Below are positions 25,283 to 32,579 of a DNA stretch of 64,000 nt, in pieces. The DNA comes from IDS-8 sp964607425 (GTDB lineage: Bacteria; Pseudomonadota; Gammaproteobacteria; Steroidobacterales; Woeseiaceae), in assembly GCA_964607425.1 (NCBI GenBank), contig CAZSKQ010000005.1, positions 1-64,000 on the forward strand, in the 5' to 3' direction. A model generated the notes under the pieces. It was given only the letters and a program-made list of their open reading frames with translations. It made no database searches and was not told the origin of the DNA. The position numbers were made by a program, and so were the translations under genes. The stretch's first letter is position 1. Each line of letters begins with the position of its first letter.

Positions 25283-25603
25283 ATGCCCAAGGTTATTTAC
25301 ATTACTCCAGGCGGGGAACGCCACGAGGTCGAGGTCGAGGTCGGCTACTCCGTCATGGAGGGCGCGATTACCAACGACATCGACGGCATCGTCGCGGAAT
25401 GCGGCGGCGCCTGCGCCTGCGCCACCTGCCACAGCTATATCGACGAAGCGTGGCTCGACAAGCTGCCGCCGATGGACGACATGGAAGACAGCATGCTGGA
25501 TGCCGCCTACGACCGGCGTGAGAACAGCAGGCTGACCTGCCAGATCGAGATGACCGTGGAACTCGACGGCCTCGTCGTGCACGTCGGAGAGAACGAAGGC
25601 TGA
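25283..25603 (+). CDS. [2Fe-2S] ferredoxin, adrenodoxin/putidaredoxin type
   Basis: A 106-aa plant/adrenodoxin-fold ferredoxin. The cluster ligands are in CGGACACATCH (three cysteines) and the fourth in RLTCQIEM. The loop YIDEAWLDKLPPMDDMEDSMLD is typical of ferredoxins serving cytochrome P450 or iron-sulfur assembly. It begins MPKVIYITPGGERHEVEV. It is not in an isc cluster here; the neighbours are acyl-CoA dehydrogenases, so a monooxygenase or redox partner elsewhere is likely. Confidence 0.92.
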   Translation: MPKVIYITPGGERHEVEVEVGYSVMEGAITNDIDGIVAECGGACACATCHSYIDEAWLDKLPPMDDMEDSMLDAAYDRRENSRLTCQIEMTVELDGLVVHVGENEG

Positions 25604-25607
25604 TCCT

Positions 25608-25634
25608 TCGGGGCCCGCCCGTCGCGGGCCCCGA
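25608..25634. terminator. perfect GC hairpin between convergent genes
   Basis: GGGGCCCGC (25610-25618) and GCGGGCCCC (25624-25632) form a stem, extended by two more pairs, with a 5-nt loop. It lies between the ferredoxin stop and the acyl-CoA dehydrogenase stop. There is no T-tract on either side, so it may stop or protect transcripts from both directions without being a classical terminator. Confidence 0.5.
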
Positions 25635-25641
25635 CAACGTC

Positions 25642-26805
25642 CTACCGCAGCCCGGTCTCGAGCCTGCCGATTACCATGCGCTGAATTTCGCTGGTGCCTT
25701 CGTAGATCTCGGTGATCTTCGCGTCGCGGAAATAACGCTCTACCGGTAATTCCTTGCTGTAGCCCATGCCACCGTGGATCTGCAGTGCCTGGTGGGCGAC
25801 GAACATGGCCGTCTCGGAAGCATGCAGCTTCGCGAGGCTGCCGGGCAGCGTACTGCGGGTGCCGGTTTGCCGCGCCCGGGTGCGGCTCCAGGCAGCCTGG
25901 TAGATCAGCAGCCGCGACGCTTCGATGCGCATCTTCATGTCGGCGATTTTTGCCTGTATCGCCTGGAAGCTCCCGATAGGCTCGCCGAACGCGTGACGCT
26001 CGCGCGAGTATTCCAGCGCGGCATCGTAGGCGGCCTGCGCAATGCCGAGCGCCTGCGCCGCGATCCCGATGCGGCCCGCATCGAGCACCGCCATCGCGAT
26101 GCGGAAACCACGGCCTTCTTCGCCGAGGCGGTTTTCCGCGGGGCAGCGATAATCGGTGAACTCGATTTCGCAGGTGGCGGACGCGCGAATACCGAGCTTC
26201 GGCTCGACCTTGCCGCGTGCGAAACCCGGTTCCTCCGTATCGATCACGAAGGCGCTGATGCCGGCATCCTTGCCGTCCCGCTCGGTGCGCGCGAACAGGA
26301 TCAGGTACTTCGCGACAGGTCCGGAGGTGATCCACGACTTCTTGCCGTTGATCGTGTAGTAGCTGCCGTCACTCGAGACTGTCGCACGGCACCGCATCGC
26401 CTTGGCATCGGAACCGGACTGCGGCTCGGTGAGGGCGTACGCGCCGATCACGCGGCCCGAAGCGACCGGCTCCAGGTATTGCCGTTTCTGCTCTTCGCTG
26501 CCGTAGTCGAGCAGCGAGGTGCCGTAAAGCGAGTTGTTGACCGACACGATCGTGCCGTGCGCCGCGTCCGCCGCGGAGATCTCGGCGATGACCAGTGCGT
26601 AGCTGATGGCATCGGAGCCGGTGCCGCCGTATTCCTCTGGCACTTCGATACCCATGAAACCCAGCTCCCCGGCTTTGGCGATTGTTTCCGTGGGAAAGCG
26701 GGCGTTTGCATCCAGTTCCGCGGCAATCGGCGCGATCTCGTTTTGCGCGAACTCGCGCGCCGCGGCCTGGATCAGTTGTTGCTCTTCGCTAAGTTGAAAA
26801 TCCAT
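25642..26805 (-). CDS. acyl-CoA dehydrogenase, short/medium-chain type
   Basis: A 387-aa classical acyl-CoA dehydrogenase, close to butyryl- or isovaleryl-CoA-type enzymes. Seen: MDFQLSEEQQLIQ start, ALTEPQSGSDAKAM and KSWITSGPVAKYLILFA around FAD, RHAFGEPIGSFQAIQAKIADM, QIHGGMGYSKELPVERYFRDA. The catalytic glutamate is in KITEIYEGTSEIQRMVI. Start 26805 is preceded by GGAGGTG. Electrons pass to EtfAB. Convergent with the ferredoxin gene and divergent from the peroxiredoxin gene. Confidence 0.93.
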   Translation of the reverse strand: MDFQLSEEQQLIQAAAREFAQNEIAPIAAELDANARFPTETIAKAGELGFMGIEVPEEYGGTGSDAISYALVIAEISAADAAHGTIVSVNNSLYGTSLLDYGSEEQKRQYLEPVASGRVIGAYALTEPQSGSDAKAMRCRATVSSDGSYYTINGKKSWITSGPVAKYLILFARTERDGKDAGISAFVIDTEEPGFARGKVEPKLGIRASATCEIEFTDYRCPAENRLGEEGRGFRIAMAVLDAGRIGIAAQALGIAQAAYDAALEYSRERHAFGEPIGSFQAIQAKIADMKMRIEASRLLIYQAAWSRTRARQTGTRSTLPGSLAKLHASETAMFVAHQALQIHGGMGYSKELPVERYFRDAKITEIYEGTSEIQRMVIGRLETGLR

Positions 26806-26913
26806 TTGTATGGCACCTCCGCCGGGCATTATACGTGACGGCATCGCGCGGACCGCCTAAGATGTCACGCCCGGGGGATTTTTTTTTCAACACGATGCTT
26901 CAGGAGTACGTTC

Positions 26914-27396
26914 ATGGCGATCAAAGCAGGCGACAGGATACCGGGCGGAACACTCGGGATCATGACCGAATCCGGCCCCGGGGCCATATCGACCGACGAG
27001 CTGTTCAAGGGCAAGAAGGTCGTACTTGTCTCGGTGCCCGGTGCATTCACACCAACCTGCTCGATGAACCATCTCCCGGGTTTCGTGGATCACGCCGGGG
27101 AAATCAGGAACAAGGGCGTCGATACCATTGCCTGCATGGCGGTTAACGACGTCTTCGTCATGAATGCCTGGGGCAAGGACCGCCAGGTCGGTGACAAGGT
27201 TCTCATGCTGGCCGATGGCAACGGCGAATACACGCGGGCGCTGGGGCTCGAGATGGACGGCAGCAAGTTCGGACTGGGGATGCGGGGGCAGCGATTTGCC
27301 CTGGTTGTCGACGACGGAGTCGTGCAGCATGCCGCGGTGGAAGCGCCCGGGCAGTTCGAGGTCAGCAAGGCCGAAGCGATTCTCGAGGTGCTGTAG
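26914..27396 (+). CDS. peroxiredoxin, Prx5 (type II) family
   Basis: A 160-aa thioredoxin-fold peroxidase reducing H2O2 and organic hydroperoxides, probably at the expense of glutathione/glutaredoxin. The peroxidatic cysteine is in VPGAFTPTCSMNHLPGFV. A second cysteine is in DTIACMAVNDVFVMNAWG. The C-terminal GMRGQRFALVVDDGVV and EAPGQFEVSKAE are typical of Prx5. Monocistronic, followed by a 600-bp repeat-rich intergenic region. Confidence 0.93.
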   Translation: MAIKAGDRIPGGTLGIMTESGPGAISTDELFKGKKVVLVSVPGAFTPTCSMNHLPGFVDHAGEIRNKGVDTIACMAVNDVFVMNAWGKDRQVGDKVLMLADGNGEYTRALGLEMDGSKFGLGMRGQRFALVVDDGVVQHAAVEAPGQFEVSKAEAILEVL

Positions 27397-27398
27397 GG

Positions 27399-27492
27399 TT
27401 TGATTCTTGTGGTCCCCGGTCCTGGGGTCCTTGACTCTTGTGGTTCCCGGTTCTGGGGGGCTTTGACTCTTGTGGTTCCCGGTCATTAAGGC
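27399..27492 (+). repeat. three tandem 31-32 bp repeats
   Basis: The unit TTGA(T/C)TCTTGTGGT(C/T)CCCGG occurs at 27400, 27431 and 27463, just after the peroxiredoxin stop. The copies differ by a few bases and the last loses its G-run tail. No coding potential; function unknown. Confidence 0.8.
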
Positions 27493-27500
27493 CGGGGTTT

Positions 27501-27607
27501 GCGGAGGCGGGGCCGGGGGGTGCCCTTTGCGGAATGGCTCCCTCGGGGCCTTCGGCCCCTCAGTCCGCTTTATTTCCGCAAAGGGCACCCCCCGGCCCCG
27601 CCTCCGC
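27501..27607. repeat. long hairpin element A with 34-bp perfect arms
   Basis: Arms 27501-27534 and 27574-27607 are exact reverse complements. The apical part contains GGGGCC-TTC-GGCCCC (27545-27559). The central 51 nt (27529-27579) are identical, in reverse orientation, to the core of element B at 27787-27837, while the outer arms are different. No T-tract follows, so it is not a simple terminator. See findings. Confidence 0.9.
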
Positions 27608-27667
27608 CCCGCCGCCGGTGGCGACATCACGAAACGCCCGGCGCCGGTACCGGCTGAGACCCCCGCT

Positions 27668-27691
27668 GTAGGAGCCCGCCATGCGGGCGAC
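27668..27691 (+). repeat. REP-type palindrome with GTAG head
   Basis: The unit is GTAG, then GAGCCCGC, CAT, GCGGGCGAC. The same unit is found at 27978-28001 (minus), 51586-51609 (plus), 51695-51718 (minus) and 56022-56045 (plus), with a variant at 38580-38605. The GTAG head plus imperfect palindrome is the established layout of REP sequences mobilised by RAYT (TnpA-REP) enzymes; no such gene is in this window. Confidence 0.85.
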
Positions 27692-27757
27692 GAACCCTTC
27701 AACGCAGACACCAAGGCTTCCGCATGCCCACAACGCCCCCTTCAGCGCAGGCACCGA

Positions 27758-27867
27758 GGATTCCGGGTGTCACCGGGGGGCCTTTGGCGGAAATAAAGCG
27801 GACTGAGGGGCCGAAGGCCCCGAGGGAGCCATTCCGCCAAAGGCCCCCCCGGTGACACCCGGAATCC
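27758..27867. repeat. long hairpin element B, shares core with element A
   Basis: Arms 27758-27792 and 27832-27867 are complementary except for one extra C in the right arm. The core 27787-27837 is the exact reverse complement of the 51-nt core of element A. The outer arms begin GGATTCCGGGTGTCACC and differ from those of A, yet still pair with their own partner. It lies between two inverted REP copies (27668 and 27978). Confidence 0.9.
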
Positions 27868-27977
27868 GTGGAAGGTCACGCACAAACCCCAAGAGTGAAT
27901 CCTTTCCACCCGAAATTGGGGCGTTCCCCTATCTCCCCGCGCAAAGAAAGGCCGCAATCACCTTGGACGTGTGTGGT

Positions 27978-28001
27978 ATCGCCCGCATGGCGGGCTCCTA
28001 C
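27978..28001 (-). repeat. REP palindrome, provides the etfA stop codon
   Basis: Minus-strand copy: GTAG head at 28001-27998, then GAGCCCGCCATGCGGGCGAT. The TAG of the head (28000-27998) is the in-frame stop codon of etfA. Confidence 0.85.
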
Positions 28002-28936
28002 AGGGAGCGTTCGAGTTCCGGGACGATGGTGAAGAGATCGCCGACGAGGCCGATATCGGCGACTTCGAAGATGGGGGCGTCGGCGTCCTTGTTGATGGCG
28101 ACGATCGTGCCCGCGTCCTTGATGCCGGTGAGGTGCTGGATCGCGCCGGAGATGCCGATCGCGATGTAGAGCTCAGGGGCGATGATCTTGCCGGTCTGGC
28201 CGACCTGCATCTCGTTCGGCACGTAACCGGCGTCGACCGCGGCACGCGAGGCGCCAACGGCGGCGCCGAGCTTGTCGGCCAGGCTGTAGATGATGCCGAA
28301 GTTCTCCGCGCTGCCGAGGGCGCGCCCGCCGGAAACGACCGTGGTTGCCGTCTGCAGGTCGGGCCGGTCCGACTTGCCGGCTTTCAGCTCGCAAAAGCGC
28401 GTATGGTCCGGCGTCTCGACTTCAAGCGATTGTTTCTCGACCGGAGCGTCGTTGCCGCCGCCGGCCGCCTGGTAGGAAGCGGTCCGCACGGTCGCCACAA
28501 CCGGCTGGTCGGCCGGCGTTTCGACGGTGAGGATCGCGTTGCCGGCGTAGATCGGCCGCTTGAAGCGATGGCTGCTCTCGACCTGCATGATATCGCTGAC
28601 CTGGTTGACGCCGAGTAGCGCCGCGATCCTCGGCATCAGGTCCTTGCCGAATGTCGTTGACGGTCCGAAAACGTGCGAATAGCCGCTTGCTATGGCAACG
28701 ACCTGCGGCGCGATTGCCGCGGCCAGCGGATGTGCATGCGCGGGATGATCGATCTGCAGCACCTTCGCGACGCCCTCGATTTTTGCCGCCTCCGCCGCCA
28801 GTGCCGTGCCATCGTCCGCGAACACCGCCACGTGAATCTCGGCCTCCGGAAGAGCGGCCGCGCAGGTGACTGACTTCGCCGTGCTGGCATTGATAGCGGT
28901 GCCGTCGTGTTCGGCAATGAGCAATACTTTCGACAT
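27998..28936 (-). CDS. etfA: electron transfer flavoprotein alpha subunit
   Basis: A 312-aa FAD-binding subunit of ETF, which collects electrons from acyl-CoA and other dehydrogenases and gives them to ETF-ubiquinone oxidoreductase. Begins MSKVLLIAEHDGTAINAST. The C-terminal FAD domain shows VVSGGRALGSAENFGIIYSLADKLGAAVGASRAAVDAGY, then GQTGKIIAPELYIAIGISGAIQHLTGI and INKDADAPIFEVADIG, all hallmark motifs. The start overlaps the etfB stop as TGATG, so translation is coupled. The stop codon is furnished by a REP element. Confidence 0.95.
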   Translation of the reverse strand: MSKVLLIAEHDGTAINASTAKSVTCAAALPEAEIHVAVFADDGTALAAEAAKIEGVAKVLQIDHPAHAHPLAAAIAPQVVAIASGYSHVFGPSTTFGKDLMPRIAALLGVNQVSDIMQVESSHRFKRPIYAGNAILTVETPADQPVVATVRTASYQAAGGGNDAPVEKQSLEVETPDHTRFCELKAGKSDRPDLQTATTVVSGGRALGSAENFGIIYSLADKLGAAVGASRAAVDAGYVPNEMQVGQTGKIIAPELYIAIGISGAIQHLTGIKDAGTIVAINKDADAPIFEVADIGLVGDLFTIVPELERSL

Positions 28937-29685
28937 CAGAGGAGTCCTTTTGCCTTGAGTGCGTCCAGGAGTCCGGTTACGTCCTCGACCATCACTCCTT
29001 TCTGCCGCTGCGGCGGCGGTTCGTACGCCACGGTTTCGAAGGCGCGCGCCGCCTCCACTCCGAGGTCGGCAAAGGCGACGGTCTCGAGCGGCTTCTTCTT
29101 GGCTTTCATGATATCCGGCAGCTTCACGTAGCGGGGTTCGTTCAGGCGCAGGTCCGTGGTAATGACGGCCGGCAGGTCGATCTCGATCGTCTCCAGCCCG
29201 GCGTCGACCTCGCGCGTGACCACCGCCGCCGAGTTCTCGAAGACGATTTTCGAGGCGAACGTCGCCTGCGGGCGCCCCCACAGCGCCGCCAGCATCTGGC
29301 CGGTCTGGTTATTGTCGTTGTCGATGGCCTGTTTGCCGAGCAGCACCAGCCCTGGATTCTCACGCTCCACGAGCGCGAGAAAGGTACGGGCGATGGTCAG
29401 CGGGTCGAGCGGCTCGGTCGTTTCGACGAGGATGGCACGATCCGCGCCCATCGCGAGCCCCGTCCGCAACTGCTGCTGCGCCTCGCCGCCGCCGATGGAG
29501 ACGACCACGACTTCCTGCGCTTCGCCCCGTTCCCGGATCCTCAACGCTTCCTCGAGAGCGATCTCGTCGAAGGGATTGATGCTCATCTTCACGCCGTCCG
29601 TCTCGACGCCGCTGCCATCGGAGCGCACCCGCACCCGGACGTTGAAATCGACGACCCGCTTGAGCCCGACCAGGATTTTCTCCAC
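28936..29685 (-). CDS. etfB: electron transfer flavoprotein beta subunit
   Basis: A 249-aa partner of EtfA, binding AMP. Begins (V/M)EKILVGLKRVVDFNVRVRV, with KMSINPFDEIALEEALRI, VSIGGGEAQQQLRTGLAMGADRAI, LVLLGKQAIDNDNNQTGQMLAALWGRPQ and the anchoring ITTDLRLNEPRYVKLPDIMKAKKKP. The GTG at 29685 is chosen because the family starts there; upstream codons would add 46 unrelated residues. Divergent from the sulfurtransferase gene with a 110-bp shared promoter region. Operon etfB-etfA. Confidence 0.95.
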   Translation of the reverse strand: MEKILVGLKRVVDFNVRVRVRSDGSGVETDGVKMSINPFDEIALEEALRIRERGEAQEVVVVSIGGGEAQQQLRTGLAMGADRAILVETTEPLDPLTIARTFLALVERENPGLVLLGKQAIDNDNNQTGQMLAALWGRPQATFASKIVFENSAAVVTREVDAGLETIEIDLPAVITTDLRLNEPRYVKLPDIMKAKKKPLETVAFADLGVEAARAFETVAYEPPPQRQKGVMVEDVTGLLDALKAKGLL

Positions 29686-29795
29686 CAAACCCGCTCCCGC
29701 AGCCACATGTGCAAACCGCGTATTCTCTCCGAGCGCTATGCTGTGCACAAGGCAACGCCCACAGCCGGGGCAACGAACGCAGCAGGAGAAGGACC

Positions 29796-30665
29796 ATGGC
29801 CCATGCCGATATATTGATCGCACCGCGCGAGCTCGCCGCTCACCTGGACGACCCGAAGTGGCGCATAGTCGACTGCCGCTTCGAGCTGGCGCGCCCGGAG
29901 CAAGGCCGCGCCGATTACCTTGCCGGGCACATTCCCGGCGCCGTGTATGCCGACCTCGACCGCGATCTCGCGGCCCCGATCACCGCCACGAGCGGGCGCC
30001 ATCCGCTGCCCGCGCCGGAAGCGTTTGCCGCCACCCTCGGGCGCTGGGGCATCGCGCCCGGCAGCACGGTCGTCGCTTACGACGAGGCCGGCGGGGCCAT
30101 TGCGGCGCGCCTCTGGTGGATGCTGCGCTGGTGGTTCGGACACCCCGACGCGCGGGTGCTGGACGGCGGCTACGCGGCCTGGCGGCGCGAGAACCTGCCG
30201 ACGACTGCCACGGTGCCCGAACCCGAGCCGACCGCCTATCCGCCGCAGGCCGACGACGGCATGATCGTGAGCACCGGGGAACTGCCGGAGCGGCTGGAAC
30301 GGGGCGAGGTGCTGGTCGACGCGCGCGACGCCGATCGCTTTGCCGGCCGCCGCGAGCCCATCGACCCGGTGGCCGGACACGTGCCGGGCGCGGTCAATTT
30401 CCCGCTCGGAACCAGCCTGCGCGAGGACGGTACCTGGCACTCCCCGGAAACCCTCGCGAAGGCCTGGGAGCCGCTCCTGGGTCCGCCCCCGGGGCGGTCG
30501 TGGATTACCATGTGCGGATCCGGCGTGACAGCCTGTCACCTGGCGCTCTCCGCCGAGCGGGCCGGCTGGCGCGCCCCACGGCTCTATGCCGGCAGTTTCA
30601 GCGAGTGGATCCGCGACCCCCGGCGCCCGGTTGCCAAGGAGGACGGGATGGCGGACCGGTCCTGA
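29796..30665 (+). CDS. sseA: sulfurtransferase, tandem rhodanese (SseA-like)
   Basis: A 289-aa protein with two rhodanese domains. The first (about 5-140) lacks the catalytic cysteine, the second (about 160-280) has C240 in MCGSGVTACHLAL. The CGSGVTA loop matches 3-mercaptopyruvate sulfurtransferases rather than thiosulfate-specific rhodaneses. It would move sulfane sulfur from mercaptopyruvate to a thiol acceptor or cyanide. Conserved pieces include DCRFELARPEQGRADYLAGHIPGA and DARDADRFAGRREPIDPVAGHVPGA. Start ATG 29796 follows AGGAGAAGG. Confidence 0.92.
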   Translation: MAHADILIAPRELAAHLDDPKWRIVDCRFELARPEQGRADYLAGHIPGAVYADLDRDLAAPITATSGRHPLPAPEAFAATLGRWGIAPGSTVVAYDEAGGAIAARLWWMLRWWFGHPDARVLDGGYAAWRRENLPTTATVPEPEPTAYPPQADDGMIVSTGELPERLERGEVLVDARDADRFAGRREPIDPVAGHVPGAVNFPLGTSLREDGTWHSPETLAKAWEPLLGPPPGRSWITMCGSGVTACHLALSAERAGWRAPRLYAGSFSEWIRDPRRPVAKEDGMADRS

Positions 30666-30676
30666 ACTTAACGCCC

Positions 30677-30715
30677 GGTCCGGCACTCCAATAAAATCCG
30701 GACCGCGGCTTTTTC
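30677..30715 (+). terminator. probable terminator after the sulfurtransferase gene
   Basis: GGTCCGG (30678-30684) pairs with CCGGACC (30699-30705), flanked by one further C-G pair, and TTTTT follows at 30711-30715. The loop contains TAAAAT (30693-30698), which could also serve as -10 box of the next gene with TTAACG (30669-30674) upstream. Confidence 0.45.
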
Positions 30716-30744
30716 GACTCTTGGCGCCGGTTCCGGAGGAGGCA

Positions 30745-31227
30745 ATGAAAATTAATAATATCCCTAAAAATACGTCACTTGCCGTTGTATTGTTACTAAT
30801 TACATTAGGTTGTGCATCGGCACCTGAGCGGGCAACCGTGGCCCAGGGGGACGTCGACTACAATGGCAGCGATTGCATCTCGATCCGGACTGTCCGAGAC
30901 TATAGGACGCTCGACGATCGCAACCTGCTGATCTACGGGCCCGGCGACCGGGCTTACTACGTCACGTTGTTTCGACCGTCGTTCGAACTCCGATCCTCGT
31001 TCCAGCTGGGCTTTGAGTCGCGGGACGGCTACCTTTGTCCTTACGGCGGAGATGCCATCGTCGTCGGCTCGCTCAACCGTGAAGCGATCGGGATTGCCTC
31101 GATCAGTCGCGTGAGCAAGGAACAGGAGCAGCAGTTACTGGTCCGGTACGGCAAGAAAGAAGCCCCCGGACAACAGGCCCCGGCACCGAAGAAGGTAGAA
31201 GGCGCCGAGGTCGAAGAGCTAGGCTGA
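30745..31227 (+). CDS. small lipoprotein, DUF6491-like
   Basis: A 160-aa exported protein. The N-terminal signal TSLAVVLLLITLGCASAPE ends in a lipobox with the acylated cysteine at LGC. The mature part contains DCISIRTVRDYRTLDDRNLLIYGPGDRAYYV and two further cysteines in this and the YLCPYGG segment, a pattern of the DUF6491 lipoproteins common in xanthomonad-like bacteria. The C-terminus is Lys/Pro/Glu-rich and disordered. Function unknown. The signal region is AT-rich compared with the surroundings. GGAGGAGG precedes ATG 30745. An intrinsic terminator follows. Confidence 0.85.
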   Translation: MKINNIPKNTSLAVVLLLITLGCASAPERATVAQGDVDYNGSDCISIRTVRDYRTLDDRNLLIYGPGDRAYYVTLFRPSFELRSSFQLGFESRDGYLCPYGGDAIVVGSLNREAIGIASISRVSKEQEQQLLVRYGKKEAPGQQAPAPKKVEGAEVEELG

Positions 31228-31290
31228 GTCAACCCGACCGGGCAACCGGTTTCGATTCAGCCGCGCAATCCGCAATCTCCGTGCGGACCC

Positions 31291-31327
31291 ACCCGGCCAG
31301 CCTTGAGGGTTGGCCGGGTTTTTATTT
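31291..31327 (+). terminator. intrinsic terminator after the lipoprotein gene
   Basis: ACCCGGCCAGCC (31291-31302) pairs with GGTTGGCCGGGT (31308-31319) allowing one G-T pair, loop TTGAG, then a T-rich tail to 31327. Confidence 0.85.
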
Positions 31328-31380
31328 GCCCGCCGTTCATGAACAATGGTTCGCCAGGGGACAGCAGAAGGAAATACAAC

Positions 31381-32577
31381 TTGGGAGCGCCGCTCGAGGG
31401 CATCAGAGTGCTCGATCTCAGCCGGGTCCTGGCCGGTCCGTGGGCAACGCAGCTGCTCGCCGATTACGGTGCCGACATCATCAAGGTGGAGCGGCCGCGT
31501 AGCGGGGACGACACACGCGGCTGGGGACCGCCGTGGATGGGTGACGACGCCGCGTACTTTCATTCCGCGAACCGCAACAAGCGCTCCATTACCGTGGACC
31601 TCACGAAGGCCTCGGGACAGGAGATCGTGCGCAAGCTGGCGGCGGCAAGCGACGTGCTCGTCGAAAACTTCCGGGTCGGCTCGCTCCTGCGATTCGGTCT
31701 CGATGCGGCGAGCCTCGCAAAAGTGCATCCGGGACTCGTCTACTGCTCCATCTCGGCGTACGGCCAAACCGGTGGAAAAGCCGGGGATCCGGGTTACGAC
31801 GCCATGATCCAGGCCACGGCGGGACTGATGAGCATTACCGGCGCACCGGACGAACAGGGCGGTGCGCCGCAGAAGGTCGGCGTCGCGATCGCCGACATCA
31901 TGGCCGGCATGTACGCGGCAACGGCCATCCTCGCCGCGCTGCAGGCGCGGCAGCGCACCGGCCGCGGCCAGCACATCGATGTGCCGCTTTATGACAGCCA
32001 GGTCGCCTGGCTCGCGAACCAGGGCATGAATTACCTCGCGAGCGGCGAAGCGCCGCGGCGCCTCGGCAACGCCCACCCGAATATCGTGCCGTACGAGACG
32101 TTCGCGACACGCGACGGTCACCTGATGGTGGCGACCGGCAACGAACGGCAGTTCCGCGATCTCATGGAGTGCCTCGGTTGCGCCGCCCTCGCGGACGATG
32201 CCCGCTTCGCCACCAATGCCGCGCGGGTCGAGAACAGGCGGGAGCTCGTCCGCATCCTCGCCGAACGTTTCCGCGAGCGCACGACCTCCGAGTGGGCGCG
32301 GTTGCTGCTGGCGAAACGCATCCCGGCGGGCCCGATCAACGACCTCGCCGAGGTGTTCACGAACGCGCAGGCGGAGGAACGCCGGCTCGTGCGCCGCCTG
32401 CGTCGGCCCGGCGGGAGCGAGGTCCCGACCATCGCGAACCCGGTGCACTTTTCCGCGACCCCGGTGCGCTATGCCGCGGCGCCGCCGGAGCTCGGCCAGC
32501 ACACGGACGAAGTGCTGGGCGAGCTCGGATTCAGCCCCACGGAGATCGCGGCACTGCGCAAGGAAGGAGCCATCTGA
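31381..32577 (+). CDS. CaiB/BaiF-type CoA transferase (class III)
   Basis: A 398-aa family III CoA transferase that moves CoA between carboxylic acids through a mixed anhydride on an aspartate. Motifs: GAPLEGIRVLDLSRVLAGPWATQLLADYGADIIKVE at the N-terminus, the catalytic D140 in GDPGYDAMIQATAG, and SYGQTG-like ISAYGQTGG. The TTG at 31381 is preferred: AAGGA lies about 7 nt upstream and the family begins exactly there. An ATG at 31339 would add 14 atypical residues. The substrate is unknown; acyl-CoA dehydrogenase and ETF genes nearby suggest fatty or organic acid catabolism. The next gene starts 3 nt later. Confidence 0.88.
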   Translation: MGAPLEGIRVLDLSRVLAGPWATQLLADYGADIIKVERPRSGDDTRGWGPPWMGDDAAYFHSANRNKRSITVDLTKASGQEIVRKLAAASDVLVENFRVGSLLRFGLDAASLAKVHPGLVYCSISAYGQTGGKAGDPGYDAMIQATAGLMSITGAPDEQGGAPQKVGVAIADIMAGMYAATAILAALQARQRTGRGQHIDVPLYDSQVAWLANQGMNYLASGEAPRRLGNAHPNIVPYETFATRDGHLMVATGNERQFRDLMECLGCAALADDARFATNAARVENRRELVRILAERFRERTTSEWARLLLAKRIPAGPINDLAEVFTNAQAEERRLVRRLRRPGGSEVPTIANPVHFSATPVRYAAAPPELGQHTDEVLGELGFSPTEIAALRKEGAI

Positions 32578-32579
32578 CG

